64,000 nt of DNA from Ruminococcaceae bacterium UBA3818 (GTDB lineage Bacteria; Bacillota; Clostridia; Oscillospirales; Ruminococcaceae): the NCBI GenBank assembly GCA_002369315.1, contig DFDW01000036.1:1-64000 (forward strand). Direction: 5' to 3'. The notes below the pieces were generated by a model, which worked only from the letters and a program-made list of their open reading frames with translations, searched no databases and had not been told where the DNA came from. How positions within the stretch are numbered: position 1 is the first letter of the stretch; the number at the start of each line of letters is the position of its first letter. Both the position numbers and the translations under genes were made by a program. This document shows positions 50,351-58,635 of this stretch, one piece after another.

Positions 50351-50391
50351 AAAATCCCCGCATGGCTCTATTGCCCATACGGGGATTTTTA
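50351..50391 (+). terminator. spo0A terminator
   Basis: AAAATCCCCG (50351-50360) pairs with CGGGGATTTT (50380-50389), with partial pairing of ATGG/CCAT inside, then a T. Confidence 0.75.
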
Positions 50392-50401
50392 CCGCTTTAG
50401 A

Positions 50402-50430
50402 TTGCATCGGACAGGTGGATTTGATACAAT
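50402..50430 (+). promoter_or_regulatory. Promoter of the WYL regulator
   Basis: TTGCAT (50402-50407), 17 bp, TACAAT (50425-50430). Confidence 0.7.
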
Positions 50431-50451
50431 CAAAAAAAAGGGGGAACAACA

Positions 50452-51447
50452 ATGCCGAAATCCACCAATCAGAAAAGAAAAATCCTATACCTGATGCAGA
50501 TTTTGCTGGAACAGACAGATGAGGATCACTTCCTCAGCCTTTCGCAGCTGACTGCGCTTTTGGCGCAGCGGGGGATCGAAGCGGAACGGAAAAGCCTGTA
50601 CGACGATCTGGAGCAGCTGCGCCAATTTGGCATAGATGTAGAGTTTGTAAAAGGAAAAGAGGGCGGCTATCATGTGCCGAACCGGACTTTTCAGCTGGCG
50701 GAGCTGAAGCTGCTGGTCGACAGTGTGCAGGCTTCTAAATTTATCACCAGCAAAAAATCGATGGAATTAATTAAAAAACTGGAAAGCCTCACCAGTACCC
50801 ACCAAGCTAGACAGCTGCAGCGGCAGGTATTCGTTGCCGGCCGGATCAAGGCGATGAATGAGAGTGTATATTATAACGTGGACCAAATCCATGCGGCCAT
50901 TGGACAAAACCGGCAAATAGGGTTTCGCTATTTTGAATATACAGTGGAGAAAAAACGGCGTTTCCGGCATGACGGGGCCCAATACCGGATCAGTCCTTTC
51001 TCGTTGGCGTGGGATGATGAAAACTATTATATGCTGGGTTTTGATACACAAGCCGGTATTTTAAAGCATTACCGGGTGGATAAAATGACCGAGATACAGA
51101 TTCTGGATCTTCCCCGGGAAGGAAACGAACAGTTTCAAAGGCTGGATCTCGCCGTTTATTCCCGAAAGGTATTTTCCATGTTTGGCGGAGAGGAAGAGAT
51201 GGTTCGCCTCCGCTTTGAGAATCAGCTGATCGGAGTGGTGATGGACCGGTTCGGAAAAGATGTTTCGGTATTCCCCAAGCCGGACGGATTTTTTGAAATT
51301 TACACCAAGGTAGCTTTGAGCCCGCAGTTTTACGGATGGGTCTTTGCGCTGGGCGAAGGGGCTCGTATCCTTTCTCCGGAAAAGGCGGTGCGGGGTATGA
51401 AAGAGCAGCTTTGCAACGTCTGCAAATATTATACTGAAGAAGAGTAA
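50452..51447 (+). CDS. WYL-domain transcriptional regulator
   Basis: 331 residues. N-terminal winged helix (KRKILYLMQILLEQTD, RKSLYDDLEQLRQFGIDVEF), then a WYL domain (~145-230: YRISPFSLAWDDENYYMLGFD, KHYRVDKM) and a C-terminal WCX extension. WYL regulators sense ligands, often nucleic-acid fragments or nucleotides, and control DNA-damage or phage-response genes in some bacteria. AAGGGGG precedes ATG. It stands alone between spo0A and a purine permease; the target is unknown. Confidence 0.92.
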   Translation: MPKSTNQKRKILYLMQILLEQTDEDHFLSLSQLTALLAQRGIEAERKSLYDDLEQLRQFGIDVEFVKGKEGGYHVPNRTFQLAELKLLVDSVQASKFITSKKSMELIKKLESLTSTHQARQLQRQVFVAGRIKAMNESVYYNVDQIHAAIGQNRQIGFRYFEYTVEKKRRFRHDGAQYRISPFSLAWDDENYYMLGFDTQAGILKHYRVDKMTEIQILDLPREGNEQFQRLDLAVYSRKVFSMFGGEEEMVRLRFENQLIGVVMDRFGKDVSVFPKPDGFFEIYTKVALSPQFYGWVFALGEGARILSPEKAVRGMKEQLCNVCKYYTEEE

Positions 51448-51473
51448 AAACTTTTGACAGGGAAAAGAAAGAG

Positions 51474-51508
51474 AAAAGCGCTCCGGCAGATGGCCGGAGC
51501 GCTTTTTT
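51474..51508 (+). terminator. Terminator of the WYL regulator gene
   Basis: AAAAGCGCTCCGGC (51474-51487) pairs with GCCGGAGCGCTTTT (51493-51506), then TT. Confidence 0.85.
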
Positions 51509-51512
51509 AAAA

Positions 51513-51536
51513 AAAGAGGGGCAATTGCCCCTCTTT
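51513..51536. terminator. Perfect palindrome serving the NCS2 permease
   Basis: AAAGAGGGGCAA and TTGCCCCTCTTT form a 24-bp perfect palindrome 19 bp past the minus-strand permease stop. Confidence 0.75.
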
Positions 51537-51554
51537 GAAAAGTGTCGGTTCCTT

Positions 51555-52976
51555 TTATACCACCAGGAAGAATTTTACCAGGAACAGAGCGGAGATGATG
51601 TAGGTAACGATCGAAACTTCTTTCGCTTTGCCGGTGAAAACTTTGATGACGGTGTAGGAGATCAGGCCCAGACCAATGCCGTGTCCGATCGAGCTGGAAA
51701 TCGGCATGGAAATCAGCATCAAAGCGACAGGAACGATTTCGGTCAGGTCATCGAAGTGAACGTTTTTCAATCCGCTGAGCATCAGAATGCCAACATAAAT
51801 CAGTGCCGCAGAAGTGGCAGCAGCAGGGATGATGGCGGCGATAGGAGCGATAAACATGCAAGCCAGGAAGAGGATACCGGTGGTCAGCGCGGTCAAACCG
51901 GTGCGGCCGCCAGCCTCAACGCCGGAAGCGGATTCTACGAAAGTGGTAACGGTGGAGGTACCGGTAGCGGCGCCAGCAATAGTACCAACGGCGTCAGCGA
52001 TCAGAGCCTCTTTCATCTTGGGCATTTTGCCGTCTTTGTCCATCATTCCGGCACGGGAAGCGGTTCCTACAAAGGTGCCGATGGTGTCAAACATATCGAT
52101 CATGCAGAAAGTAACGACCAGAGTGATGATGGTGAACCAACCAATCGAGAAGAACGATTTGAAATCGAACTTGAACAGGGTGGTTGCTACCATGTCGCCG
52201 AAAGGCGGAATAAAGGAAGCGGTTGCCAGGGAAGCAAAAGGATTGACCCCCAGGAAGATCGCTTCGCCTGCCCAGTAGATGATGCAGGAAATCAGCATGC
52301 CCAGCAGAACAGCGCCTTTTACGCCCAATTTTGCCAGAATGCAGATCGCGAACAGGCCAACAAAGATGGTGACAACGGTCAATACCATCTGAGGATAGGA
52401 ATCGCCCATGCTGCCTTTGATGACCGAGGGAGTCAGCGCGCCAAAGAAGTCGCGCATTACATAGAACGGGCCGCCGTCCGCACTGTAAATGCCGACGTTG
52501 GAACCCAAGCCGATGTTCATCAGCATCAGGCCAATACCGGGAGCAATACCCATCCGGACGCCCAGAGGAATCGAATCAACGATTTTTTCCCGAATGCTGA
52601 GCAGGGAAAGAATCAGGAATACGACGCCCTCAATCAGGATGATGCACAGAGCTGCCTGGAAAGACTGCAGGTAGCTGAATCCCGTCAGGCCGGCAATATT
52701 GGCGACAACGATTGCGAAAAAGCTGTTAAGCCCCATGCCAGGAGCCAGGGCAAAAGGTTTGTTGGCCAGAAAAGCCATGACAAACATCGCGATGGCCGAG
52801 GCGATACAGGTGGCCAGGAACACGCCGTTCCACAGCTGGCTGCCTACGTCAAAGCCGGTGAGCAGATTGGGGTTCAGGGCGATGATATAAGCCATCGTCA
52901 TGAACGTGGTCAAGCCGGCCAGGATTTCGGTCTTTACGTTTGTACCGTTTTCCTTCAGCTTAAAAATTTTCTCCAT
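51555..52976 (-). CDS. NCS2-family purine permease (AzgA-like)
   Basis: 473 residues from ATG 52976 (AAGGAG upstream). Imports adenine, guanine or hypoxanthine with protons. AzgA-type landmarks: TEILAGLTTFMTMAYIIALNP, FALAPGMGLNSFFA, CMIDMFDTIGTFVGTASRAG and GTSTVTTFVESASGVEAGGRTGLTAL. About 13 membrane helices. No purine riboswitch was found in the leader; a small TAGTGG/CCACTA hairpin lies at 53002-53021. Confidence 0.94.
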   Translation of the reverse strand: MEKIFKLKENGTNVKTEILAGLTTFMTMAYIIALNPNLLTGFDVGSQLWNGVFLATCIASAIAMFVMAFLANKPFALAPGMGLNSFFAIVVANIAGLTGFSYLQSFQAALCIILIEGVVFLILSLLSIREKIVDSIPLGVRMGIAPGIGLMLMNIGLGSNVGIYSADGGPFYVMRDFFGALTPSVIKGSMGDSYPQMVLTVVTIFVGLFAICILAKLGVKGAVLLGMLISCIIYWAGEAIFLGVNPFASLATASFIPPFGDMVATTLFKFDFKSFFSIGWFTIITLVVTFCMIDMFDTIGTFVGTASRAGMMDKDGKMPKMKEALIADAVGTIAGAATGTSTVTTFVESASGVEAGGRTGLTALTTGILFLACMFIAPIAAIIPAAATSAALIYVGILMLSGLKNVHFDDLTEIVPVALMLISMPISSSIGHGIGLGLISYTVIKVFTGKAKEVSIVTYIISALFLVKFFLVV

Positions 52977-53143
52977 TGTTTTTCTCCTTCTCAAAAATTC
53001 CTAGTGGAATGACACCCACTAATCCATATTGTACTAAAAACTGACAAAATTTTATATAGCGATTTTATACAAACTTCATACTTCTTTCTGCACAAGAGGA
53101 CGGAAAAAAGAGCGCAGGCATGCAGAATTTTGAGAAAAAACAA

Positions 53144-53173
53144 CCAACGGTTCTGCAAAAACAAAACCGTTGG
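53144..53173 (-). terminator. Terminator after the DUF1538/P-II relic
   Basis: CCAACGGTT (53144-53152) pairs with AACCGTTGG (53165-53173); on the minus strand it is followed by TTGTTTTTTC. Confidence 0.7.
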
Positions 53174-53201
53174 CTGTAACTGTGAGAAAGCAAAGCAGAA
53201 A

Positions 53202-53522
53202 TTACGCATTTGGGCTGTTCGGCAGGTCAGGCATACGCAGGCCCAAAGCCTCATCTACCGGGATCGAGAAGACAATACCATGCTCGCCGCTTTTCCCAGG
53301 ATCCGGCTAAAGATTGACTGCATGACGGCTTTTTTGATCGACAGCGGCACAATGGTAAAGACGACTTCTTTTTCCGGCTGGATGGTGATATGAAAAAAAC
53401 GGCTGTCGTCCTCGGCGCCCTTGTCGCTGCGTACCGATGTAAGGCCAAGACCCAGCGCCATGATAAAAGGAACCGTAACCGGGCCGGTGGTCACGCCGCC
53501 GGAATCAAACGTCGTAATCCAC
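53202..53522 (-). pseudogene. DUF1538 and P-II-like domain fragments fused by deletion
   Basis: TFDSGGVTTGPVTVPFIMALGLGLTSVRSDKGAEDDS is the end of a DUF1538 membrane protein. It runs without a stop into a P-II-like signalling domain (EKEVVFTIVPLSIKKAVMQSIFSRI, LGK), then shifts frame near 53285 into SGEHGIVFSIPVDEALGLRMPDLP. Most of DUF1538 and the P-II N-terminus are missing. It abuts the Dabb gene: its first codons overlap that gene's stop. Confidence 0.7.
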
Positions 53523-53804
53523 GACCTGGCGGCCGCAGACGTTGTCTTTCATATCCTCCTTTACCGCCAGATGCAGCGGATGGTTTTGATAAGCCTCCAT
53601 CGCTTCCCGGCAGGTAAATTCGGTATAAAGGATCATGTGGTATTCACTGTCCGGCGCGAGATTGAGCCCGGTTTCCGCCTTTAACAGGCCATCGACCTGT
53701 CCGACCATGGCATGGAACCGACCGTTTAATTCCTTGACCATTGCCGCTCGCTCGTCCGGGGAAATCGCAGAAGAAAATTTCCATAAAACCAGATGTTTGA
53801 ACAT
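53505..53804 (-). CDS. Dabb-family stress-responsive protein
   Basis: 99 residues from ATG 53804 (AAAGGAG 8 bp upstream); the longer frame upstream is not coding. MFKHLVLWKF, DGLLKAETGLNLAPDSEYHMILYTEF and YQNHPLHLAVKEDMKDNV are the alpha/beta barrel pattern of Dabb (dimeric alpha-beta barrel) proteins. Members are small dimers with diverse or unknown roles. No functional partner is evident. Confidence 0.88.
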   Translation of the reverse strand: MFKHLVLWKFSSAISPDERAAMVKELNGRFHAMVGQVDGLLKAETGLNLAPDSEYHMILYTEFTCREAMEAYQNHPLHLAVKEDMKDNVCGRQVVDYDV

Positions 53805-53974
53805 CAGGGTCACTCCTTTTGAAAAATCGATCGAAAACAGAGGATCTGTTTTCAAGAGTATAGCATAATTGACAGCGGAAAAAAAGAAGCGTATCATGAA
53901 AAAAATTGCTTTCATTCCGGCACCCTGCCGGAAATGTTCAGATTGCAAAAGATGCGGAAAGCGAGGCGGGATTC

Positions 53975-55246
53975 TTGGAAAAGATTTTATTGGGTTACGG
54001 GCCGTCCCAGGTGAAAGTGGCTTTTGACGGCGCAAAATCGGTAACCTATCTAGAACCGGCGGCGGAGCCTGCCATTGAAGATGTGAAAACGGCGTTTTAC
54101 GATGCGGCGGTACTTCATCCAACCGGCGGGGAACCGTTGGACCGGCTGGTGTCGGCAGAAGATTTGGTGACCATCGTAATCAGCGATATTACCCGGTTCT
54201 GGTCCCGCCAGGATCTGGTGTGCCGGGAACTGGTGGCCTTTTTGCGCGAAAACTGCGGTGTGCCCTATGAAAATATGGCTGTTCTGGTGGCGCTGGGCAC
54301 CCATCGGGGACAGAGCGAAGCGGAATTGCGGCAGATTGCATCGGAGGAGGTTTACCAGAAGGTGCAGGTCGTCTGCCATGACTGCGAGGGCAAGCTTTCC
54401 TATCTGGGGGAAACCAGCTTTGGAACACCCGTGTGGGTCAATCCGCTGGCGGTGGGACGTAAGGTAATCACCATCGGAGCCACAGTGCATCATTTGATGT
54501 CCGGGTACGGCGGCGGGCGAAAGAGCATTCTGCCCGGTATCAGCGGCAAGCAGACCATTCTTCACAACCACATGATGTGCCTGGATCCCGAGCGTCCGTG
54601 TTCTTCCGACCGGATCGGCATGGGAAAGCTGGAGGATAATCCGGTCCATCTGGACATGACCGAGGCTGCATCTATGGTTGGCCCGGTATTTGGAATTAAT
54701 ATCGTTATGAATAAAGACGGCCGCCAGTGCCGTTTGGTCTGCGGACAGTGGCAGCAGGCCTGGGAGGAAAGCTGCCGGCTGGTGCAGCAGATCTCCGGCG
54801 TTCCCATCCGGGAAAAGGCGGATATCGTCATTGCAAGCTGCGGCGGGTACCCAAAGGACATCAACCTCTATCAAGGAATCAAGACGCTTTTGAATATGGG
54901 CCAGGCGGTCAAACCCGGCGGCACCATGATTTTTATCGCCCAGTGTCCCGACGGCGGAGGCGCGCCGGATTTCTTTGATTGGAGCCGTTCGCTGAAAACA
55001 AATTCGCTGGACGCGGATTTGCGGGCGGGATTTACCATCGCGGGATATATTTTCTACGCGGGCTGCGAGGTGATCCAAAACGGCCGGGTGATGATGCTGA
55101 CCGAATTGTCCCCCGAGACGCTGCAGGATATGGGGATCGAGGGGTATACCGATATGAAGAGCCTTCTGGCAGCGGTGGACTTCTCCGGAAAAGATGTGAT
55201 CGTCATGCCTCACGGCGGCAGTACAGTGCCTTATGTAAGCCGATGA
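53975..55246 (+). CDS. LarA-like nickel-pincer racemase/epimerase
   Basis: About 423 residues from TTG 53975 (GAGGCGG upstream); the frame is open to 53906. LarA hallmarks: DITRFWSRQDLV, ALGTHRGQSEAEL (catalytic His), and VHHLMSGYGGGRKSILPGISG with the cofactor-attaching Lys and second His. LarA-type enzymes use a nickel-pincer nucleotide to racemise alpha-hydroxy acids. larB, larC and larE are not in the window, so the cofactor must come from elsewhere. Lactate is only one possible substrate. Confidence 0.85.
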   Translation: MEKILLGYGPSQVKVAFDGAKSVTYLEPAAEPAIEDVKTAFYDAAVLHPTGGEPLDRLVSAEDLVTIVISDITRFWSRQDLVCRELVAFLRENCGVPYENMAVLVALGTHRGQSEAELRQIASEEVYQKVQVVCHDCEGKLSYLGETSFGTPVWVNPLAVGRKVITIGATVHHLMSGYGGGRKSILPGISGKQTILHNHMMCLDPERPCSSDRIGMGKLEDNPVHLDMTEAASMVGPVFGINIVMNKDGRQCRLVCGQWQQAWEESCRLVQQISGVPIREKADIVIASCGGYPKDINLYQGIKTLLNMGQAVKPGGTMIFIAQCPDGGGAPDFFDWSRSLKTNSLDADLRAGFTIAGYIFYAGCEVIQNGRVMMLTELSPETLQDMGIEGYTDMKSLLAAVDFSGKDVIVMPHGGSTVPYVSR

Positions 55247-55325
55247 GAACAAAAGAAAATGGGCTGCCTGAAAAGTGGGCTGTCTGCCTCCGGCTGAATC
55301 AGCGATAAAAAATTTAAAAAAACAC

Positions 55326-55646
55326 TTGACAAAGGAATCGGTTTGTGGTTTTATATTGTCAAACCAAAAAACCGCAAACCGCAGAAGTGGAGATAAAACG
55401 GTTTACGCGCTTTCAGAGAGTCGGGGCAGGTGCGAGCCCGGCAGAGATGCGGAACTGACAAATGGACCACGGAGGGCGCGGGGAAAAGGACGAAAGTCCC
55501 CAGTATTCCGCGACGCAGCGCCAGCGTTACAGGGCGGGGAGTGTGTCGGCACTCCGCAGAGGTGGGCATGTTTTATATGCCAATCAAGGTGGTACCGCAG
55601 ATGATTACAACATCTGTCCTTGTTTTTCAAGGACAGATGTTTTTTA
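55326..55646 (+). promoter_or_regulatory. Tryptophan T-box leader with promoter and terminator
   Basis: TTGACA at 55326 starts the promoter. Stem I spans about 55387-55469, with apical GGTGCGAGCC (55429) and basal GTGG/CCAC. The specifier loop ends in TGG (55463-55465) followed by A, the Trp codon. T-box sequence AAGGTGGTACCGC lies at 55586-55598. Terminator: ACATCTGTCCTTG (55610-55622) with CAAGGACAGATGT (55628-55640), then TTTTTT. Uncharged tRNA-Trp should allow read-through into the ABC genes. Confidence 0.9.
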
Positions 55647-55721
55647 TTGCAAAAAGCACTGCCTGAGAAACCCTCGGATTCTTCCGACAAAAATATATTT
55701 TTTGAAAAGGAGAAACCCACT

Positions 55722-56708
55722 ATGAAAACCATTCGAAAAATCGCAGCAATTCTTATCACGCTCTGCATGGCATTGACACTTTTTACCGGCTGCCAGCAGC
55801 AGTCCGCGGAGAAAATCGATATCGGCATCATCCAGCTGATTGAAAACGGCGCGTTCAACGATATGCGCGAGGGCTTCATCCAGCAGATGAAAGACAAAGG
55901 CTATGACGAGAGCAAAGCGAATTTCCATTACAAAAACGCCCAGGGCGATTCGACCAACCTTAACACCATCTGCCAGGAAATGGTAGATAAAGGCATGGAT
56001 CTGGTAGTGACCATCGCCACTCCCGCTTCCCAGGCAATGGTAAATCTGGAAAGCGATATCCCCGTATTTTTCATCTCGGTTTCCAACCCGGTAGGAGCAC
56101 GGATTATCAGCGATATGGAAAAACCGGATAAAAACGCCACCGGTACCTCCAACGCCATCCCGGTCAACGAGATTTTCGACCTGGCGGATCAGCTGACCCC
56201 CGGCTGCAAAACCTATGGCTTTTTGTATAACACCGGCGAGATCAACGCCGTGACGACCGTTGAAAACTGTAAAGCATATCTGGATTCCATCGGCCTTTCT
56301 TATGAAGAAGCGGTTGTAACCAACTCCTCCGAAGTACAGCAGGCTGCCCAAAGCCTGGTAGGCAAAGTAGACGCGTTCTTTATTCCCAATGATTCGGTCA
56401 TCCAGAGCGCCATGAACCTGGTGGCGGAAGTTGCCCGTGAGGCCAAGATCCCCGCTTACTGCAGCTCTACCACGACCGTTGAGTCCGGCGGATTCGCCAC
56501 TGTCGCCATCAGCGACACCGAAATCGGCGCAATCACCGCGGACATGGCGATTGAATACCTCGGCGGCAAAGCCATTGAGGAGATCCCGGCGGTTGTCGTG
56601 CCGGCTACCGATATCGTTGTCAATAAGACTACGGCAGAAGCGATCGGCGCAAACATCCCGGAAGATATCTCTTCCACCGCGACTCTGGTAGAAGACGCGG
56701 CAAAATAA
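55722..56708 (+). CDS. trpX: ABC transporter substrate-binding lipoprotein (TrpX-type)
   Basis: 328 residues from ATG 55722 (AAAAGGAG upstream). The lipoprotein signal ends at LFTGC. The mature part is a periplasmic-binding-type fold of the ABC_sub_bind family: IDIGIIQLIENGAFNDMREGF, DLVVTIATPASQAMV, FISVSNPVGARIISDMEKPDKNATGTS, VDAFFIPNDSVIQSAM. With the Trp T-box in front and a permease and ATPase behind, tryptophan uptake (TrpXYZ) is the best reading. Ligand is inferred from the regulator. Confidence 0.88.
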   Translation: MKTIRKIAAILITLCMALTLFTGCQQQSAEKIDIGIIQLIENGAFNDMREGFIQQMKDKGYDESKANFHYKNAQGDSTNLNTICQEMVDKGMDLVVTIATPASQAMVNLESDIPVFFISVSNPVGARIISDMEKPDKNATGTSNAIPVNEIFDLADQLTPGCKTYGFLYNTGEINAVTTVENCKAYLDSIGLSYEEAVVTNSSEVQQAAQSLVGKVDAFFIPNDSVIQSAMNLVAEVAREAKIPAYCSSTTTVESGGFATVAISDTEIGAITADMAIEYLGGKAIEEIPAVVVPATDIVVNKTTAEAIGANIPEDISSTATLVEDAAK

Positions 56709-56766
56709 TTCCGGCAGGAACAACCGCCTGGCTCGCCAAAGGGCCGGATGAAAAGGAGATTGCATT

Positions 56767-57681
56767 ATGACATTGGTAGTCGGCTCTTTGCAGCTGGGCT
56801 TCATTTACGGATTGTTGGCAGTGGGCGTGTATATCGCCTTCCGCATTCTGGATATTCCCGACCTGTCGGCGGAGGGAACATTCACCTTCGGGTTGGCGGT
56901 TTCAGCGGCGCTGACCGCCAAAGGTCATCCGCTGATGGGCGTGCTCTTCGGCCTCTTGGCCGGATGTCTGGGCGGCGCGGTTACCGGCCTGCTGCAGACC
57001 AAGCTGCGAATCCACCCCATTTTGGCAGGTATCCTGACCATGAGCGGCCTGTATTCCGTGAACCTGGCGGTTATGGGCTCCAGTTCCAACATTTCACTGG
57101 TGGGGCTGGACACCTTGTTTCGAATGGCCTTTGACCTGTTTCCCGAAGTGGATAAGGAACTCATCAAGCTGGTTTTGTCGGCCCTGTTCTGCGCGGTGCT
57201 GGTAGCGGTCCTGGCCATTTTCTTTAAAACGAACGTAGGCCTTTGCATCCGGGCGACCGGAGACAACGAAGATATGGTGCGGGCCTCCTCTATTAATGTG
57301 GATGCGACCAAGATTCTTGCGCTGGCGATCGGCAACGGCTGCATCGGCTTGTCTGGTGCGCTGCTGGCCCAGTATCAGGGCTTTGCGGATATCAGCTCCG
57401 GTATCGGTATCGTGGCGGTGGGCCTGGCTTCGGTCATCATCGGTGAGCGGATTTTTGGCCAGCGCGGTGTGACCTGGGGCCTGGTCGTTACGGTAGCGGG
57501 TTCGGTGGTTTATCGTCTGATCATCGCCCTGGCGCTGAAGAGCAACCTCTTCCCGGCTTACTTCTTGAAAATTGTCTCGGCGGTCATTGTGGCGGCGGCC
57601 TTGTCCGTACCGGCGGTAAAAGAGGTGCTGGTCCGCAGGAAAATCAAAAAGGAGGGGCTTCGCAATGCTGTACATCCGTGA
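56767..57681 (+). CDS. trpY: ABC transporter permease (TrpY-type)
   Basis: 304 residues, AAAAGGAG upstream. Eight to nine membrane helices of the branched-chain/LIV permease type: GSLQLGFIYGLLAVGVYIAFRILDIPDLSAEGTF, GLLQTKLRIHPILAGILTM, and the ATPase-coupling loop CIRATGDNEDMVRASSINVD. It forms the membrane pore for the TrpX-type binding protein. It overlaps the ATPase gene by 17 bp. Confidence 0.9.
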   Translation: MTLVVGSLQLGFIYGLLAVGVYIAFRILDIPDLSAEGTFTFGLAVSAALTAKGHPLMGVLFGLLAGCLGGAVTGLLQTKLRIHPILAGILTMSGLYSVNLAVMGSSSNISLVGLDTLFRMAFDLFPEVDKELIKLVLSALFCAVLVAVLAIFFKTNVGLCIRATGDNEDMVRASSINVDATKILALAIGNGCIGLSGALLAQYQGFADISSGIGIVAVGLASVIIGERIFGQRGVTWGLVVTVAGSVVYRLIIALALKSNLFPAYFLKIVSAVIVAAALSVPAVKEVLVRRKIKKEGLRNAVHP

Positions 57682-58459
57682 CCTGACCAAAATTTTCGCT
57701 CCGGGTACTCCCAATGAACACACGGCGCTGGATCATTTGGACCTCACGCTGGAACCGGGCGAATTCGTCACCGTTATTGGGTCCAACGGCGCGGGGAAAT
57801 CCACCTTGTTTTCTGCGATTGGTGGTTCTTTCTGGCCAGACAGCGGTTCCATCTTTCTGGATGGAAAGAATATTACCTACGATCCCGAGCATAAGCGGGC
57901 TTCTCAAATCGGCCGTCTGTTCCAGGACCCGATGAAAGGGACGGCCCCGCATATGACCATTGAGGAAAACCTGGCGCTTTCTTATTCGCGCAGCCAGCGC
58001 CGCGGCCTGCGCATGGCAGTATGCAAAAAAGACCGGAACTTTTTCCGGGAATCCCTGGCCGAATTCGGTATGGGGCTGGAAGACCGGATGGACGCCAAGG
58101 TGGGGCTTTTGTCCGGCGGACAGCGGCAGGCGCTGACGCTGCTGATGAGCACCATTGTGCCGCCCAAGCTGCTTTTGCTCGACGAGCATACGGCGGCTTT
58201 GGACCCGGCTACCGCGGAAAAAGTCATGGACATAACCAACAACATTGTGCGGAAAAACCGGCTGACGACCTTGATGATTACCCACAACATCCAATCCGCG
58301 CTGACCTGCGGCAGCCGCACGATCATGATGGACAGCGGAAAAATCATTCTGGACCTTTCCGGGCAGGAACGGGAACAGATGACCGTCACCGGGCTGATGG
58401 AGCTGTACTCTGCCAAGCAGCACAAAACACTGGATAACGACCGGATGCTTCTGCTCTGA
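57665..58459 (+). CDS. trpZ: ABC transporter ATP-binding protein (TrpZ-type)
   Basis: 264 residues, AAGGAGG 9 bp upstream inside the permease gene. Walker A GSNGAGKST, signature LLSGGQRQAL, Walker B KLLLLDEHTAALD and switch His in MITHN are all intact. Energises the TrpXY-type importer. Third and last gene of the T-box-controlled operon; hairpins follow at 58485-58572. Confidence 0.93.
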   Translation: MLYIRDLTKIFAPGTPNEHTALDHLDLTLEPGEFVTVIGSNGAGKSTLFSAIGGSFWPDSGSIFLDGKNITYDPEHKRASQIGRLFQDPMKGTAPHMTIEENLALSYSRSQRRGLRMAVCKKDRNFFRESLAEFGMGLEDRMDAKVGLLSGGQRQALTLLMSTIVPPKLLLLDEHTAALDPATAEKVMDITNNIVRKNRLTTLMITHNIQSALTCGSRTIMMDSGKIILDLSGQEREQMTVTGLMELYSAKQHKTLDNDRMLLL

Positions 58460-58484
58460 AAAGAAAGCGGCCGGCTGTATCATC

Positions 58485-58572
58485 CAAACGGCATTGCTGC
58501 CTGCCGTTTGTTGCGCTCCAACACAAAAGATGCTGAATATGCTGGACACCGTCTCCACAGGGAGACGGCGTC
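58485..58572 (+). terminator. Tandem hairpins ending the ABC operon
   Basis: CAAACGGCA (58485-58493)/TGCCGTTTG (58502-58510), and GACACCGTCTCC (58545-58556)/GGAGACGGCGTC (58561-58572) with one mismatch. Confidence 0.65.
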
Positions 58573-58574
58573 TG

Positions 58575-58602
58575 TTGCTTTTTGCAAAGATTGTCTTATA
58601 AT
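58575..58602 (+). promoter_or_regulatory. Promoter of the CmpB-family gene
   Basis: TTGCTT (58575-58580), 16 bp, TATAAT (58597-58602). Confidence 0.7.
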
Positions 58603-58635
58603 AATAGGTATCATTGAAAAGAAAGGGGTTCGCCT

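Noticed and set aside
52977..53140. Possible purine riboswitch before the NCS2 permease
   Set aside because: I looked for the conserved purine-aptamer core on the minus strand and did not find it; only a 6-bp hairpin is present.
53896..54030. Frame from ATG 53896 with CRKCSDCKRC, a possible small Cys-rich protein
   Set aside because: It overlaps the LarA-like gene in another frame, has no ribosome site and ends quickly.
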